The notes under the pieces are model-generated. The model saw only the letters and a list, made by a program, of their open reading frames with translations, did no database searches and was not told the DNA's origin. Positions 10,501 to 21,000 of a DNA stretch of 64,000 bases are shown here, piece after piece (within the stretch, counting starts at the first letter, position 1; each line of letters opens with the position of its first letter). Source of the DNA: Hydractinia symbiolongicarpus (Eukaryota > Cnidaria > Hydrozoa > Anthoathecata > Hydractiniidae); the NCBI RefSeq assembly GCF_029227915.1, contig NC_079884.1, positions 434,001 to 498,000 of the forward strand. The letters are read 5' to 3'. A program made the position numbers and the translations under genes.

Positions 10501-13500
10501 TTTTTGCATATAATTTCAAAGTTTAAAAGTTCAATTAGGACTCAAGCTTTATACTGACTGGCCAGTTTAATTTCTCAACAGTCACAGTAACCACTGGGAA
10601 TAAATATTTATTTTCAGTGCTGTGAATATATAGCTATATGTTTCACAGTGTTGACTTCAAAAGGAATATTTTACTTATTTTGTCCTTTTTATATGTCTTT
10701 ATCAAACTATATCATCATAATATATAGCACCTTCAGTTGCTTTTAAATGAAAATAAAAAGCCTGTAAAGACTAAATGATTTGAGATTTTGGCTTCCCATG
10801 GATGGTCCAATGTGGAATAAAACAAGGGAATGTTTAAACACAATTGTGCTCAAAACTAAGAACTGTAAAGTATCATAAAATATTTTTAATAAAAACAAGA
10901 AAACCCTACGGTTTTTACATTCCTACAAGTAGAGTTTATTTGGTAAATTCAAATCAAATATTTAGCAGTTTTACTAGACTTTGCACTTTCAAATATTTAT
11001 GTCTTTTATATATTTAAATATAAAGATATAAAAATCTTTTAATCCTGCATATCAAAATGTTTTTTAATACTTATGCATGCTTGCGACATATTTTTTTTAA
11101 TTAGAACAATGCAGTTGTGAAATTTACTTCAAAAAGTTGTATTATTCACCAAGTTTAATAACTCCATGTTTGTTCAGTTTGAAGTGGAGGGTGTTTTGCA
11201 TTTTTTGTAAACTTTGAAGGAAATTAATGTTTTGGTAAGGCGCAGACTTTCACTTATATCTTTGTTTATGTATCGACTACAAATTAAATTGAGTTACACA
11301 TGTGGTCAATACATCAATCCGACATTCCCCATTTTGAATTTAACCCCATTTTGAATTTAATGCACGGTCAGGGGTCTAGCTCAAAGTTAATGTACATCGA
11401 AATTTGTTTTGGTGTACGCTGGAAGGCTGAAAGAAGCTATTTTTGTTGCAATCAAAGTAATTTGGTGCTATACTTTGGTTTATTTTGTAGTAGTAATCAG
11501 TATGGATGGATAATAAAAGGAAACTTGACAAGCTGTTGAATTTAGAATGCGATATACATGCTGGGAAAAGAAGAGCAGACTGCTCATGCCCCCTCCCCCT
11601 TTTCGATTGTATTGTTTTCCTGGGCCTAAATTGTACCAAGATCGAAGACAGAGATGGGAATGAAGAAAACATCTGCCAAAAATACTCCCAGGTTACCAAA
11701 GCCATGTGATAGAGTTCATTTTGTTGATGCGAAGCCAACACCTCAGCACCCTGATCTGATCCTTCTTTCCATCTTGGCTATGACACAGCTCCAGTGAATC
11801 CAAGACGAACACTATTCCGTCACCCTTGTCCACAAAGGAGAAGATTGTCATCAACTGATGATGTCAATTCTTCTTTGATGAACCTGGTAGCTCCACAGCA
11901 CCCGGTGATTTCAGTAGCTTTTCATCTCCTAGTGAACCATTTTTTATCTCCTGTCTTGTCAGACCATGATTATTCGGAAAACAAAAAGGAATGCCTTGAT
12001 TGCAAAGATAAAGATAATCTCCTCCAGTCTTTAAATAAGAAAATCAACTTGTTATCACTGGAAAACAAAGTTTCAAAAAGGAAGCTTGTATATAATGCAG
12101 CCAAAGCATCTATTTTCAACGTACAGAATTTTTAAAAGTGTATTGCCAATCATAATGCTACACCATGCTGATGATATTGTTTGAACCTGTGCAACACTTT
12201 GAAATCTTAAACCACCTCTTATCAGTAAAAAAAGAAGAAGAAAGAAGACCAATAATTTTGGACACCTAATAAAACGGCTATTTTTTTAGCCACGAATCTT
12301 AAAAAAACATTATCAAGACTATTACAGTACTGTAATAACTTCTTACAAATTCTATAAAATTTGTAAACAATGTTGTTGCTTTTTTTAAAAAATAACAAGG
12401 AAAAAGTTTATATATAGAAAACAATGTGACACTCCTGCCAGGATTTGAACCTGGATCTCCTATGAATTTTTTTCATAGGAATCATACCATTGACCAGAGG
12501 AGTGTTAGCAATGCCACTTGCTAAAAATAATGTGATTTGTACATGTGTTGTTATAAAAATAACCGTTTTTATTTCTTCATTTGGGCCATATTATGAGCTG
12601 TAAAATGAGATTAAATAATGATCGTAAAGTTCACTGAATGTAGATGTTAAGTCATTCCAGTACTCTTCATTAAAATCCAGTTTGTTGAAAATGTATCTGT
12701 GTGGAGTCCATATAAAAAATAGCAATGTTGACAACCTGTAACGCCCATTTGCATTTGCCACTCAGTAATACCATCCGTTTCACAAATCCAACAAGACGTT
12801 AAATAATTGGGATCAGACAGTAGTACCTCACCATGTAGGAGTTGGCTTTATATTCTTGATCAGTTGACCTTCTACCTGCTGTGCTGTTTTAACAAGTGGA
12901 ACATTGGTCTCAGCAGCAACAAGCACTCTAGCTACCAATTCAGGTTTTTCTACCTAGAAACTTTAAACCACGAAGCCTGAGGAACATCTTTAACTCATCC
13001 AAATTCATTTTATTGACCATTTCGTAATCCATGGCAAATTATAACTTAAAAATAAAAGCTGCCACCAAAAATAACAACCCTTTTTCCCGCACGTTCCCGG
13101 GAGATGTCGGATTAGTGTATTAAATTTATTGTAAAAGGCAAATGATTGTATAAATCAAATAGCAGTTTCTCTTTCATTCTATGAAAGTATTTAGTTACAT
13201 GCATTTATTCAGTGTACTTAGTTAAAGTTGGTAATTTTAATTTCTAATTTTTTAGCTGGCCAAGCTGAAAGAATTGATAGTGGTTTAAAACTATTTCAGT
13301 TGTTCGAGAGCGAAGGGGATTTGAGCAAGACCAATATATCTGCCTTGTATGATTTATTTGAAGCAATATCACGAAAGGATTTGATACGAAGACTTGACGA
13401 ATACAGGCATGAACTTCAAAAAATTGTCGAACAGGAACAATATGAAGAGGGACGAAAAGGTTATATATTTGCTATACCGTTATTCTGTGGTTTAATGAGA

Positions 13501-16500
13501 AGGTTATATGCCACAGTGGCTTAAAGACATTAAAGTGCTGTGATTGGGAAAAGTTAACGAAGCATTTTTGAAGTAATTATGGACGAGAAAGGGGAACTAA
13601 AATGTCATTGAGACAAAATATATGCATCAAATGTTCACAAAACTACACACTGTGATACCAATTGGAGTAAAAAAAAACATTTGGCTGTGAATAAAAAAAT
13701 AAACATTGCAACCAATGTGTTTGCTAAATAAATTTTGGTTGAAGAAGGAAAAAAAATATTTTAGTTTTAACTTCGGATGTTGTCTATACTAACTTAACTT
13801 GTTAACAAGCTTTTTCGTTCTCATTTTGTCTTCATTTTTTGCCTACTTTACAGAAACAAAAATTTCTGCAGACAAAAACTATTGTGGCATTAATTATTAC
13901 AATCCACAAAAATAGATCGCTTTTTGCCCTACAAGTCCTTGTCTATTTTCCTATACATCCATCCACCAATGAACAGTTTGTTAAATTTCACTTCTTTTTA
14001 TTATCACTTTTTTTATTTATCTTTTCGCTAAACAAACTAGCGTTTTACGGCACACATATTTGATGTACAAAAAAACATTTTGATTAAAAGCCTTAAAAGA
14101 CCAAAAAATTGAACCTGTCTGATTTTCTAAAAACCCAATTCGACAAAGTCATGCTATCCAACCAAATTTGTCAAGTTTGATAAATCTGATTCAATTACTC
14201 GAATCGTGTGGCACCGCTTTTACCAAGACCCGTAGCACTGCCTTTACACTATAACTATCTTGGACTTTGCTTTGCTTTGCATTGATCAGATAGGTTTTTT
14301 TTGTAGAAAGGTTGATTCACTCTGTAAAATACACTTCGTTGCAACTAGTGCAGTTTAATAACAATAAATTCTCCTTGATATTTAATGGCTTATGGTTAAG
14401 TTTGATCTTATAACTGTTTGTTTTTTAGTCCTCCGCACTACTTCAACTTCACCACGTGAACCACCCTCACCAACAATTGACCGTAATAGAAATTCATCAC
14501 CCACATTGATACCTCCTGCTTACTATCAATCAAGTAAAGAACCCTGTGAAAGTTTAGATCAATATGACGACAATTATTATGACAATGTGGAACTGACAGG
14601 TGGCAGAAGTACTATATCGGGATGCGGTTCTTCAATGCCGTCATACAGTAGTATTGACGACGACTATGATAATATAAGGAATCAATTCTCACGTGTTGGG
14701 TTTCAAGTTACAGAACATATATCAGATACGAACAGCATAGACCCTAGCTCTTCAGCGTATGCGCTGCCTGCAGGGCCAGAAATTGAATGTTACAAGATGT
14801 CCAGCAAGCCAAGGGGATTATGCATAATTTTAAGCAATCAAGACTTTTCTCTTGCTCGAAAAAACGGGATTATTCTACAGGATAGACCAGGAACCAGAAA
14901 AGATGAAATAAATTTGGAAGAAACTTTTACTAAGCTGCTGTATACTGTAAAACTATATAAAGATTTGACTGCAATGGAGCTGTGGATGACCATTGATAAA
15001 TATGCTAGAGAAAATCATTCGAAGTATGACAGCTTTGTTTGTTGTATTATGACGCATGGTTGTTTAAATGGAGTTTACGGTATTGATGGCAAACCTATTA
15101 AAGTATATAATATTATTTCTCAATTCAATGGTCTTGCGTCACCAACTTTAAGTTTGAAACCCAAAGTTTTCTTTTTTCAAGCGTGCCGTGGAGATAATAT
15201 TGATGTGGGATATGAAAGGGACGAGTATGGGCAAGATGTGAAAAAGAATTTTATGTCTGCAGACATGGATGAGTTTCAAAAACACAAGTCCCCAACGGAA
15301 TGTGATTATTTTGTTGGCCATGCTACCCCTCCGGGTTAGTAATATTTCATTTGTGCTTGTGTTTTGAAATGCTGTTAGGTGACTGTCGCTTAATGGTTCT
15401 ATAATTCTCGCGCGTAGATATTTTCCCAGGTCGAAAAAAAAATTACTTTTCGCCGGTACTAATTTTTGCGGATGATTGTTTGTGAAAACTTATTAATTTT
15501 CGTGATTAACCTAAAATAATTTTGACAGAAAAGCCTTTTCTTAATAAAACATACACTTATTATTTTGCCGTCAGCGTTCCATTTCCTTCTTAGTGTGAAT
15601 GAAATTGCGCTGTTTTTCAATAACATATTTTATAAGCAATTGTTATTTTGTTAATTTTTTTTGCTGATTTTAATTTGCGCGAATTGTATTTGAATAATAT
15701 TTCACAGGTACATTATTTCACAAATTTAATCAAGAATCGTGAAAAGCGCGAAAATTAATACATGCAGAAGTTTTGCAAAAATGTTAAAAATCGTTTATTA
15801 AGTATCTTCTCTGGCAATATTTTTATTATTTAGTATCCACGAATCATTCTGCCGTGACATTTTGTATTTTCTCATGTTTTGATTTTCTGTGAAATTCAAG
15901 TCACTGTGTTCATTGTCTTTTTTTTTTGCAATTACCTTTTCTGAAAGTACGCACTAAAAATTGGTGTCTTTTCTCGAAACTTTGCATATGAATCTCCAAA
16001 CATGAAGAAACAGGTTATCCGCTGAAGTCAATCTCGGCATTATGCTTAGCATTGCTCATGTATATTATAATACCCGTATACGTCTGTCTGTCTGTCTGTC
16101 TGTCACCCAAAAGGGTAGCTTATCTGCGCAGGTAGCGAGACGCACGCAATGCGGTATAAAAAGGACGGGCGAACCCGTGGATTTTTCCACGGGCTAACGA
16201 CTAGTTTTTTTAATTTCTGAACCTGAATATGGTTGTTAGCGTTATGCTTCTGAAAAAACACATTGAAAGTGTTTTACACACCTGTTATAAATCATCTTTG
16301 CTTCATCAGGTTACACAGCTTGGATACATCCAGTGGATGGATCGTGGTACATTAATGCGCTTTGTTGTGCTCTTACCAGCTATGCTAGAACGTACGATAT
16401 CCATCAAGTTTGCACGAAAGTAAACGATATTGTCTCGAAACTTTATACTAACGATGGATGTACACAAATATCAGAAACGTCTCATACGTTAACCAAATTG

Positions 16501-16548
16501 TTGTATTTTTTTCCAGAAGATACGAACAGAACGTATAATTTTAGCTAG
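7241..16548 (+). CDS. DED-containing caspase (initiator, caspase-8/10-like)
   Basis: Four exons join to 495 residues: 7241-7379, 13256-13459, 14429-15334 and 16310-16548; every intron is phase 1 with GT-AG ends. A single death effector domain lies at about residues 16-95, split by intron 1. A Ser/Pro/Asp-rich linker (about 115-235) follows, then the caspase fold. Visible active-site features are the S1 arginine in RPGT (residue 267), catalytic His324 in MTHG and catalytic Cys367 in QACRG. The large subunit ends near an Asp-rich linker, and the small subunit has GSWYINALC. The position that is Arg in the usual SWR motif of the small subunit reads Ile (AWI), an odd change in the S1/S3 pocket. 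Members cleave after Asp in apoptosis signalling and are recruited through the DED. A polyadenylation signal AATAAA is at 16578-16583. The ATG at 7241 was chosen as the first one after the putative acceptor. It could be catalytically altered. Confidence 0.93.
7489..7543. repeat. ATC/GAT trinucleotide microsatellite (LINE 3' tail)
   Basis: This is a run of about 18 ATC triplets on the + strand. It lies directly at the 3' end of the minus-strand LINE coding sequence, so it reads as GAT repeats after the LINE stop. Simple-repeat tails of this kind are typical of non-LTR elements without poly-A. Confidence 0.9.
7544..9041 (-). mobile_element. 5'-truncated, broken non-LTR retrotransposon (LINE)
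   Basis: Read on the minus strand, 9026-8472 encodes the reverse-transcriptase fingers and palm: a GRGTTDAI segment, then motif A in FVDLEKAFDRVPR. The YADD catalytic motif (about 8473-8484) lies in a different frame, so the ORF is frameshifted there. The block between motifs A and C (normally GVHQGSVLSPLLF-like) is missing. Further on come a Cys/His zinc-finger-like segment (CGVC...CQTC...H...C, about 8265-8365) and a C-terminal region at 8180-7551 with GSETWAVK and WLGHLERM, typical of this LINE group. The 5' end stops at about 9041, shortly before the start of the RT domain, so endonuclease is absent. It sits in caspase intron 1, antisense to the gene. It is not active. Confidence 0.93.
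9042..11499. other. Intronic sequence without recognised genes
   Basis: This is part of caspase intron 1. It contains a TTA microsatellite at about 9357-9373 and AT-rich sequence. The open frame at 9592-9888 has no recognised domain and is not called. Confidence 0.45.
11640..12135 (+). pseudogene. THAP-domain protein remnant
   Basis: The + strand encodes pieces of a THAP zinc-finger protein in several frames. A segment near 11690-11765 reads CDRVHFVDAKPTPQHPD, the C-terminal part of a THAP domain (Cys...HF, then the KPTxxHPD stretch). After a frame change it continues as HLGYDTAPVNPRRTLF at about 11770-11820. A later stretch, about 11960-12135, is Lys/Leu/Asn-rich and may be a coiled coil. 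Frameshifts and stops show decay. THAP domains are DNA-binding and often come from P-element or Kolobok transposons, so a transposon origin is inferred. It lies inside caspase intron 1. Confidence 0.6.
12429..12505 (-). ncRNA. tRNA-like sequence with an aberrant anticodon arm
   Basis: On the minus strand an 8-bp acceptor-like stem (ACACTCCT with AGGAGTGT) closes the element. An A-box-like TGGTCAATGG and a good T arm with B box GGTTCAAATCC are present. The anticodon position is replaced by a longer hairpin, CCTATGAA-AAAAA-TTCATAGG, so a normal 7-base anticodon loop cannot form. It is probably a tRNA pseudogene or a tRNA-derived SINE head, not a working tRNA. No SINE body was recognised next to it. 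Confidence 0.6.
12660..13032 (-). pseudogene. SAP-domain protein remnant, frameshifted
   Basis: From an ATG at 13032 the minus strand reads MDYEMVNKMNLDELKMFLRL and continues GLKFLGRK, a SAP-like helix-hairpin-helix DNA-binding motif. One extra A in an A-run then breaks the frame. In the +1 frame it continues PELVARVLVAAETNVPLVKT. Further downstream (about 12655-12785) is a Cys-rich stretch CWICETDGITEWQMQMG. The layout recalls transposon-borne SAP plus zinc-binding plus YqaJ-nuclease proteins of invertebrates, but the nuclease part is not seen. It converges on the THAP remnant in the same intron. Confidence 0.5.
13460..14428. other. Caspase intron 2
   Basis: This is a 969-bp intron, GT at 13460 and AG at 14427-14428. 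The donor GTTATA is weak. No embedded gene or element was recognised. Confidence 0.6.
16062..16204 (+). mobile_element. Short non-autonomous Helitron-like element
   Basis: The right end has a hairpin CCCGTGGA-TTTT-TCCACGGG followed by ctaacga and CTAG, then host T, matching the Helitron rule of a hairpin a few bases before CTRR. The left part has tataatacccgtatacg and TGTC tetranucleotide repeats. It lies in caspase intron 3. Related right ends occur at 25275-25278 and 57094-57097. The left border is approximate. Confidence 0.7.
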
Positions 16549-16577
16549 AAAACGAATGAACAGTTTGGAGTTGTGTG

Positions 16578-16583
16578 AATAAA
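16578..16583 (+). terminator. Polyadenylation signal of the caspase gene
   Basis: AATAAA lies 30 bases after the caspase stop codon. This is the first canonical signal downstream. Confidence 0.6.
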
Positions 16584-16589
16584 TCGTTG

Positions 16590-17199
16590 TTGTTTCTCTT
16601 CTAGATTTTCAATTATTTTAATTTCATTGTTAATAGTTCTTATTTATTCGCCTTTTGTAACAAATAAATTTTCTTAATTATTTTAAATTTACTTTGAATA
16701 AGGTACTCCCTACAAAATAATACCTTGCTTGGTCCTTGGCTGATACTAACGAACATAATCTTAAATCAAAGTTTAAAAAAACAGATGTTATATATTAAGT
16801 TTGAGACCTTGAAAGTAAATGTTTTTTTCGCTCAAACAGTTGTGAACGATAGTGGATTGGATACAGTAGTGGTCTGTACAATATTTTGAATATATACAAA
16901 GAATATAACTTAACTATTAAAGATTTACTGTAAATAAATTTTATATTCAAATGTAAATCAAAGTAATATGTAGCCAATAAGAAACTCGCTCACGGTTCGT
17001 TTGTTTCATATTTTTTACAGCTGTGGTAAAAATAGCCAATAAACAATGTCTTATAAAAGAAGTTGTGATTAAGTTTAATAAAAATAAAAATGTGTCAAAC
17101 CTGGGAGGATTCATTCTAGCTCAAACACGGTCATTTTGCAGCAAATTAAATATCGTTCGCGTATCCACGTTTGGTCACTTATTTTCCTCTAGGATCAAT
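16590..17199. other. Intergenic region downstream of the caspase
   Basis: AT-rich spacer between the caspase 3' end and a LINE fragment. No gene is supported. Confidence 0.5.
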
Positions 17200-17740
17200 G
17201 TGCATCACGAAAAGAAATGATGAAAAACAGTTCAACGAGGTCCAGTTCCGCCTAAACCTGCTTTTTTCATTTAAATTTTTATACAGTGTGCATAGAAAGC
17301 ATAGTATACATTGATATAAAGTAGAATTGGTACCAAAAGAAAAAGTTCTAACAAGGGGTTTGTCTAAAAGTTTAATAGAAGATCCTCTGGTATTGTAAGT
17401 ATCCGGGCGAAACGCTAGACTGAAAAGACTATTTATATCAGGTGGAGAGGTTTTGTTTAGGATTTGGTGAACTAGAGTTACATTACAGTATTTGGTGGTA
17501 TCAAAAATATCAAGAAGGTTAAGTTGCTTTAGTAGAGGTTTAGAGGGTTGATTAAAGTCAGCGAAGGTGATGAGTCTTACCGCTATTTTTTGAAGTTTAA
17601 AGATTCGATCAGTATGGATGTTATGGGTTAGACACCAAACTGGGGAGGAATAAGAAGCGTGAGAAAAAAATAAAGAGTAGTATACAGAGATGAGTATCTT
17701 TAAGGGAACATAGTGACGGAGTTTGGATAGCATATAAACT
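17200..17740 (-). mobile_element. 3' fragment of a second non-LTR retrotransposon (CR1/L2/Jockey-like)
   Basis: The minus strand encodes a C-terminal LINE segment with KLRHYVPLKILISVYYSLFF, SSPVWC, FKLQKIAVRLITF and HQILNK-PPD, a pattern typical of the region after the reverse-transcriptase palm in CR1/L2-type elements. It is only about 170 residues long. The frame stays open, but the upstream end is fused to an unrelated dispersed repeat, so it is dead. It is a different family from the LINE at 7544-9041. Confidence 0.8.
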
Positions 17741-17966
17741 GTAAAATAAAGTATTATGGATAATAAAACAATTTGTTGCACTGTTAGGATTCTTATTGGC
17801 TTAAAACTCATTTTAGCCTCGTTCTCAGAAAAAAACTGTCAAAACGAGGATTTAGGCTTTAGCCCGCATAAGTTTCGGGCGTCCAGCCTAACTGCGCTGT
17901 CTCTATCTATCTATCTCTCTATCTCAAGCGATTTTAAAGATTCCGCCTTTGCTAGCGGAAATCAAC
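17722..17966. repeat. Dispersed repeat with terminal hairpin (inverted copy at 26733-26975)
   Basis: This block matches 26733-26975 in reverse complement. Shared landmarks are ggataataaaacaa, ttgcactgttaggattcttattgg, aaaacgaggattta and a TATC microsatellite. One end has the hairpin ATTCCGCC...GGCGGAAAT, clean in the other copy and degenerate here (gattccgcctttgctagcggaaatc). It lies just upstream of SPOUT1 exon 1, so it may supply part of that promoter region. Confidence 0.8.
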
Positions 17967-18043
17967 AAATGTATCCCGCCCTTTTAACACCTGGTAAAAA
18001 TCAAATTTGCGCAATTGAATGTCTCACTTGCGTGGAAATAAAG

Positions 18044-21000
18044 ATGGCGGACGTAAACAAGAAAAGGCATGTGCTGAAGAAAAAGAGAAAATTTAGTTTC
18101 AAGGAGGTAAGAATGCAATAATTTCTTACTTTTTGTCACAAGATGTAAGAACTGTTCACATTTTAGGCGCACATTTAATTGAAGTAGGCACACGGTATTC
18201 AACCAGGCATCCTAACCACAAAAATATTTTAGACGGATTTCTTTCTTTACATTTCAAGCAATCTAATCAGGCAGACAAAAAATGCTAAAGCTTGCTGATA
18301 AAAGATTCACTCCAGTGAATTTCTTTCTCACAGAAATACGATTGAGGCTATAGAAGACTTGCTGTTTTCATTACAAAAGTTAATTTTTACGTTTTTTGCG
18401 CATGCTTTTTGACAATGGTGCTGACTCGCCAAAAACGCTGCTGTATATGTGAGGGCGGCAGCAGGTGTTTTTTCGGTGTTTTTGTCTGTAATCGCTTGGA
18501 AAAGCCTGGAATTGTCCAAAAGTGCCCGAAATGCAACACAAGTGAGCTCGTTGTTTTCATTTAAATTTTGTGTAGCAGAAGGAAGGTGCTATGAGAGGGT
18601 GCCAATAAGCCGCATACACCGTAAAAAGTGCGGGCGTTTTCGGGCTAGTTCGGCGTTTTGAAAAAAATTCAAGTATTCGCTCGAAAAAAAACTGCATAGA
18701 CCCGAACAATGCCTGAAAAAAAAACAAAAAACACAGAGACTAATATATGATTCAAAAAAACTATAAAATTAAAATAAACTTACTATGTCGTAGCGAAGTT
18801 CTTAGAAGAACTGTTTTTGATGGTTTTTGAAAAAGTTTACTTTATAAATAACTTTTATATAAACTTTATTAACTCCTTTCTTATCAAGCGCCTTCTTCTC
18901 AACAATCGTCCGCATGGTTTGTTACAAGGAATTGCATTTCGGGAATGTTCCAGGCGAGTTCGGGAAAGTGTGGGCGGTTTCAGGGGACTACCGCCAATTT
19001 TATTTGAAAAGTCGCCCAAACTTGCCCGTATATATGCGGGCGTTTGCGGCTTATTGGCACCCTCTAGGTGCTATTTTGTTGTCATACTTACTATTTATTA
19101 TTTGTGGGATTTTATTACAGCTATTTATCGAGTAAAGGATTAAAAAAACAGTCTCCCACTACCACTGCTCGACATTAAAAAAATAAATTATACACGGCAA
19201 CAAATGTTTAAAAAATGTTGTTTCGGGTTGATTCGAGTTTCACCGTGCGAAATTTTAAGTTTCTTTAAAACGCCGAAAGTTTTCTGACAGCCCATGGTTT
19301 TTCCGGCGAGTTGGCACCTTCGTGCTTTTTGTGGGTAGAAAATATAGCTAGCTATAACTCAACATAACAGACCACAATATGCGATATTAGAATTAGGATA
19401 CTATCTTGAACTTTTTTATCACGGTGGGCAAAATATAGTGTGAATATGAACTGTTTTATTTTTTAAATTTACTAACTTTGGTTGTTGAGATATATAAAGT
19501 CAAAGTAGTACTACGGTCGCTGCCATGACAGTGTCAATATGGACTTTCTGTTTGGTAAATTGCTAACTTGTGTGATGTAGGTCCGCAGGGATGTGAACAA
19601 AGAAGTTAAGAAATGCTAAACAAATAAATATAATTATAAACGGACTGTTTCTTCTTCTTGTCTGAGAATATTTTTATTTAAAGACAATTCTCATATATAT
19701 CACCACCAAATCTCGGTATAGGTAACGGAAAATAGCAAAGTACGGTTTCTTAGTTACGTGGTGTCATTCGTGAAGATTGAGCCAATGACATAAATTTTTA
19801 GGATTTACGTACAGGGCGTTTTGGTTACACTCATTTAAGCGCAATAAATGCACACATAAAATTTGGTACTTATTACAAAATGCCACTGGGTTTGTTTACA
19901 AAAGAGAACAGCCTCGATGTTGTTTGATGTTGTTCTTACAGGTAGCTTAGCTACCTTATAGTTAGATTTAGGATTATTCTAGCATTTATGTGGCGCTGTA
20001 GATTAGTGGTTATAGCTCTCGTACTCTGTGCGGGAGACCGGGGTTCGATTCCTCTTGACGGCGATTCAACATGGGCGAGTGAATGTTACCATAGCCCCGG
20101 GTTAACCCAAGCCATGTGAGGGAAATTGGGAAGATGGCACACTGTGTGGGCCGTTGGATGTTGCCGGGAGTTGTCTAGTAGAGCGCGGGCTCTAATTGGG
20201 TCTGCGTAGCTCAAAATGAGCATTAAATACTCTAGGACTCTCCATCTACGCCATGGCCCCTCCTGGAAATAATAGACAGGGTATATCCCTCGATATTTGT
20301 GAGGCTAGCCATGTAAAATATGCACATCTATCTATCTATCTATCTATTACTTAATACTCAGTAAAATAGGTCAAGTTTGAATATTAAACTTTTTTGCTAT
20401 AGCTAGCTAGACTAAGTATAAAAGGACAAGGTTGAGCTTTTTAGCTGGGTTAAAAGTCAAAACTTAAGAGGAAAATTACATCACAGTTTTTAAAATTATA
20501 TTATATATTTTGAGAACACCTGCAGGAAAATTCATTGTTCATTAAGTTTACCCCATATGGCTAATATGGAAGACTTCTTCATAAAAAACATCAGAAACTT
20601 TTTCATGTGGATTACTTTCACATTAACAAAAATTAAAATTTTTAAGATAAACTTTTGCGATTTTGTCATTTATTAGTTTTTAAATTTCTCGCTGGAAGGT
20701 TTAAAACCCATGCCCTACAGTAACTTTTTCATCCTTATCCTAATGTCATATACATAAGCATAAGCAACAACTTTTAAAGGAAAATAAAAACATAGAAGAA
20801 AAAGGTTGTTATAAAATAATATAAATCAATTTCAAACGGATTAGTCCCTGCAGCCATTTTGGTGTCAGTGGTGTTAAAAACTATACTAAGTAAAAGTCCT
20901 ATTACTTCAGTAAAAATTGAAATAATGACTTGAAACTTAGTATAGTATGTTTTCAGACCAGTTTGATGAAATGAATCCAAAATTTTTTTTTACTACTATC

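Noticed and set aside
12429-12505. Functional tRNA gene
   Set aside because: The anticodon arm is too long and no normal 7-base loop can form.
17741-17811. N-terminal extension of the second LINE frame
   Set aside because: This part lies in the dispersed repeat also found at 26733-26975, so it is a chance fusion.
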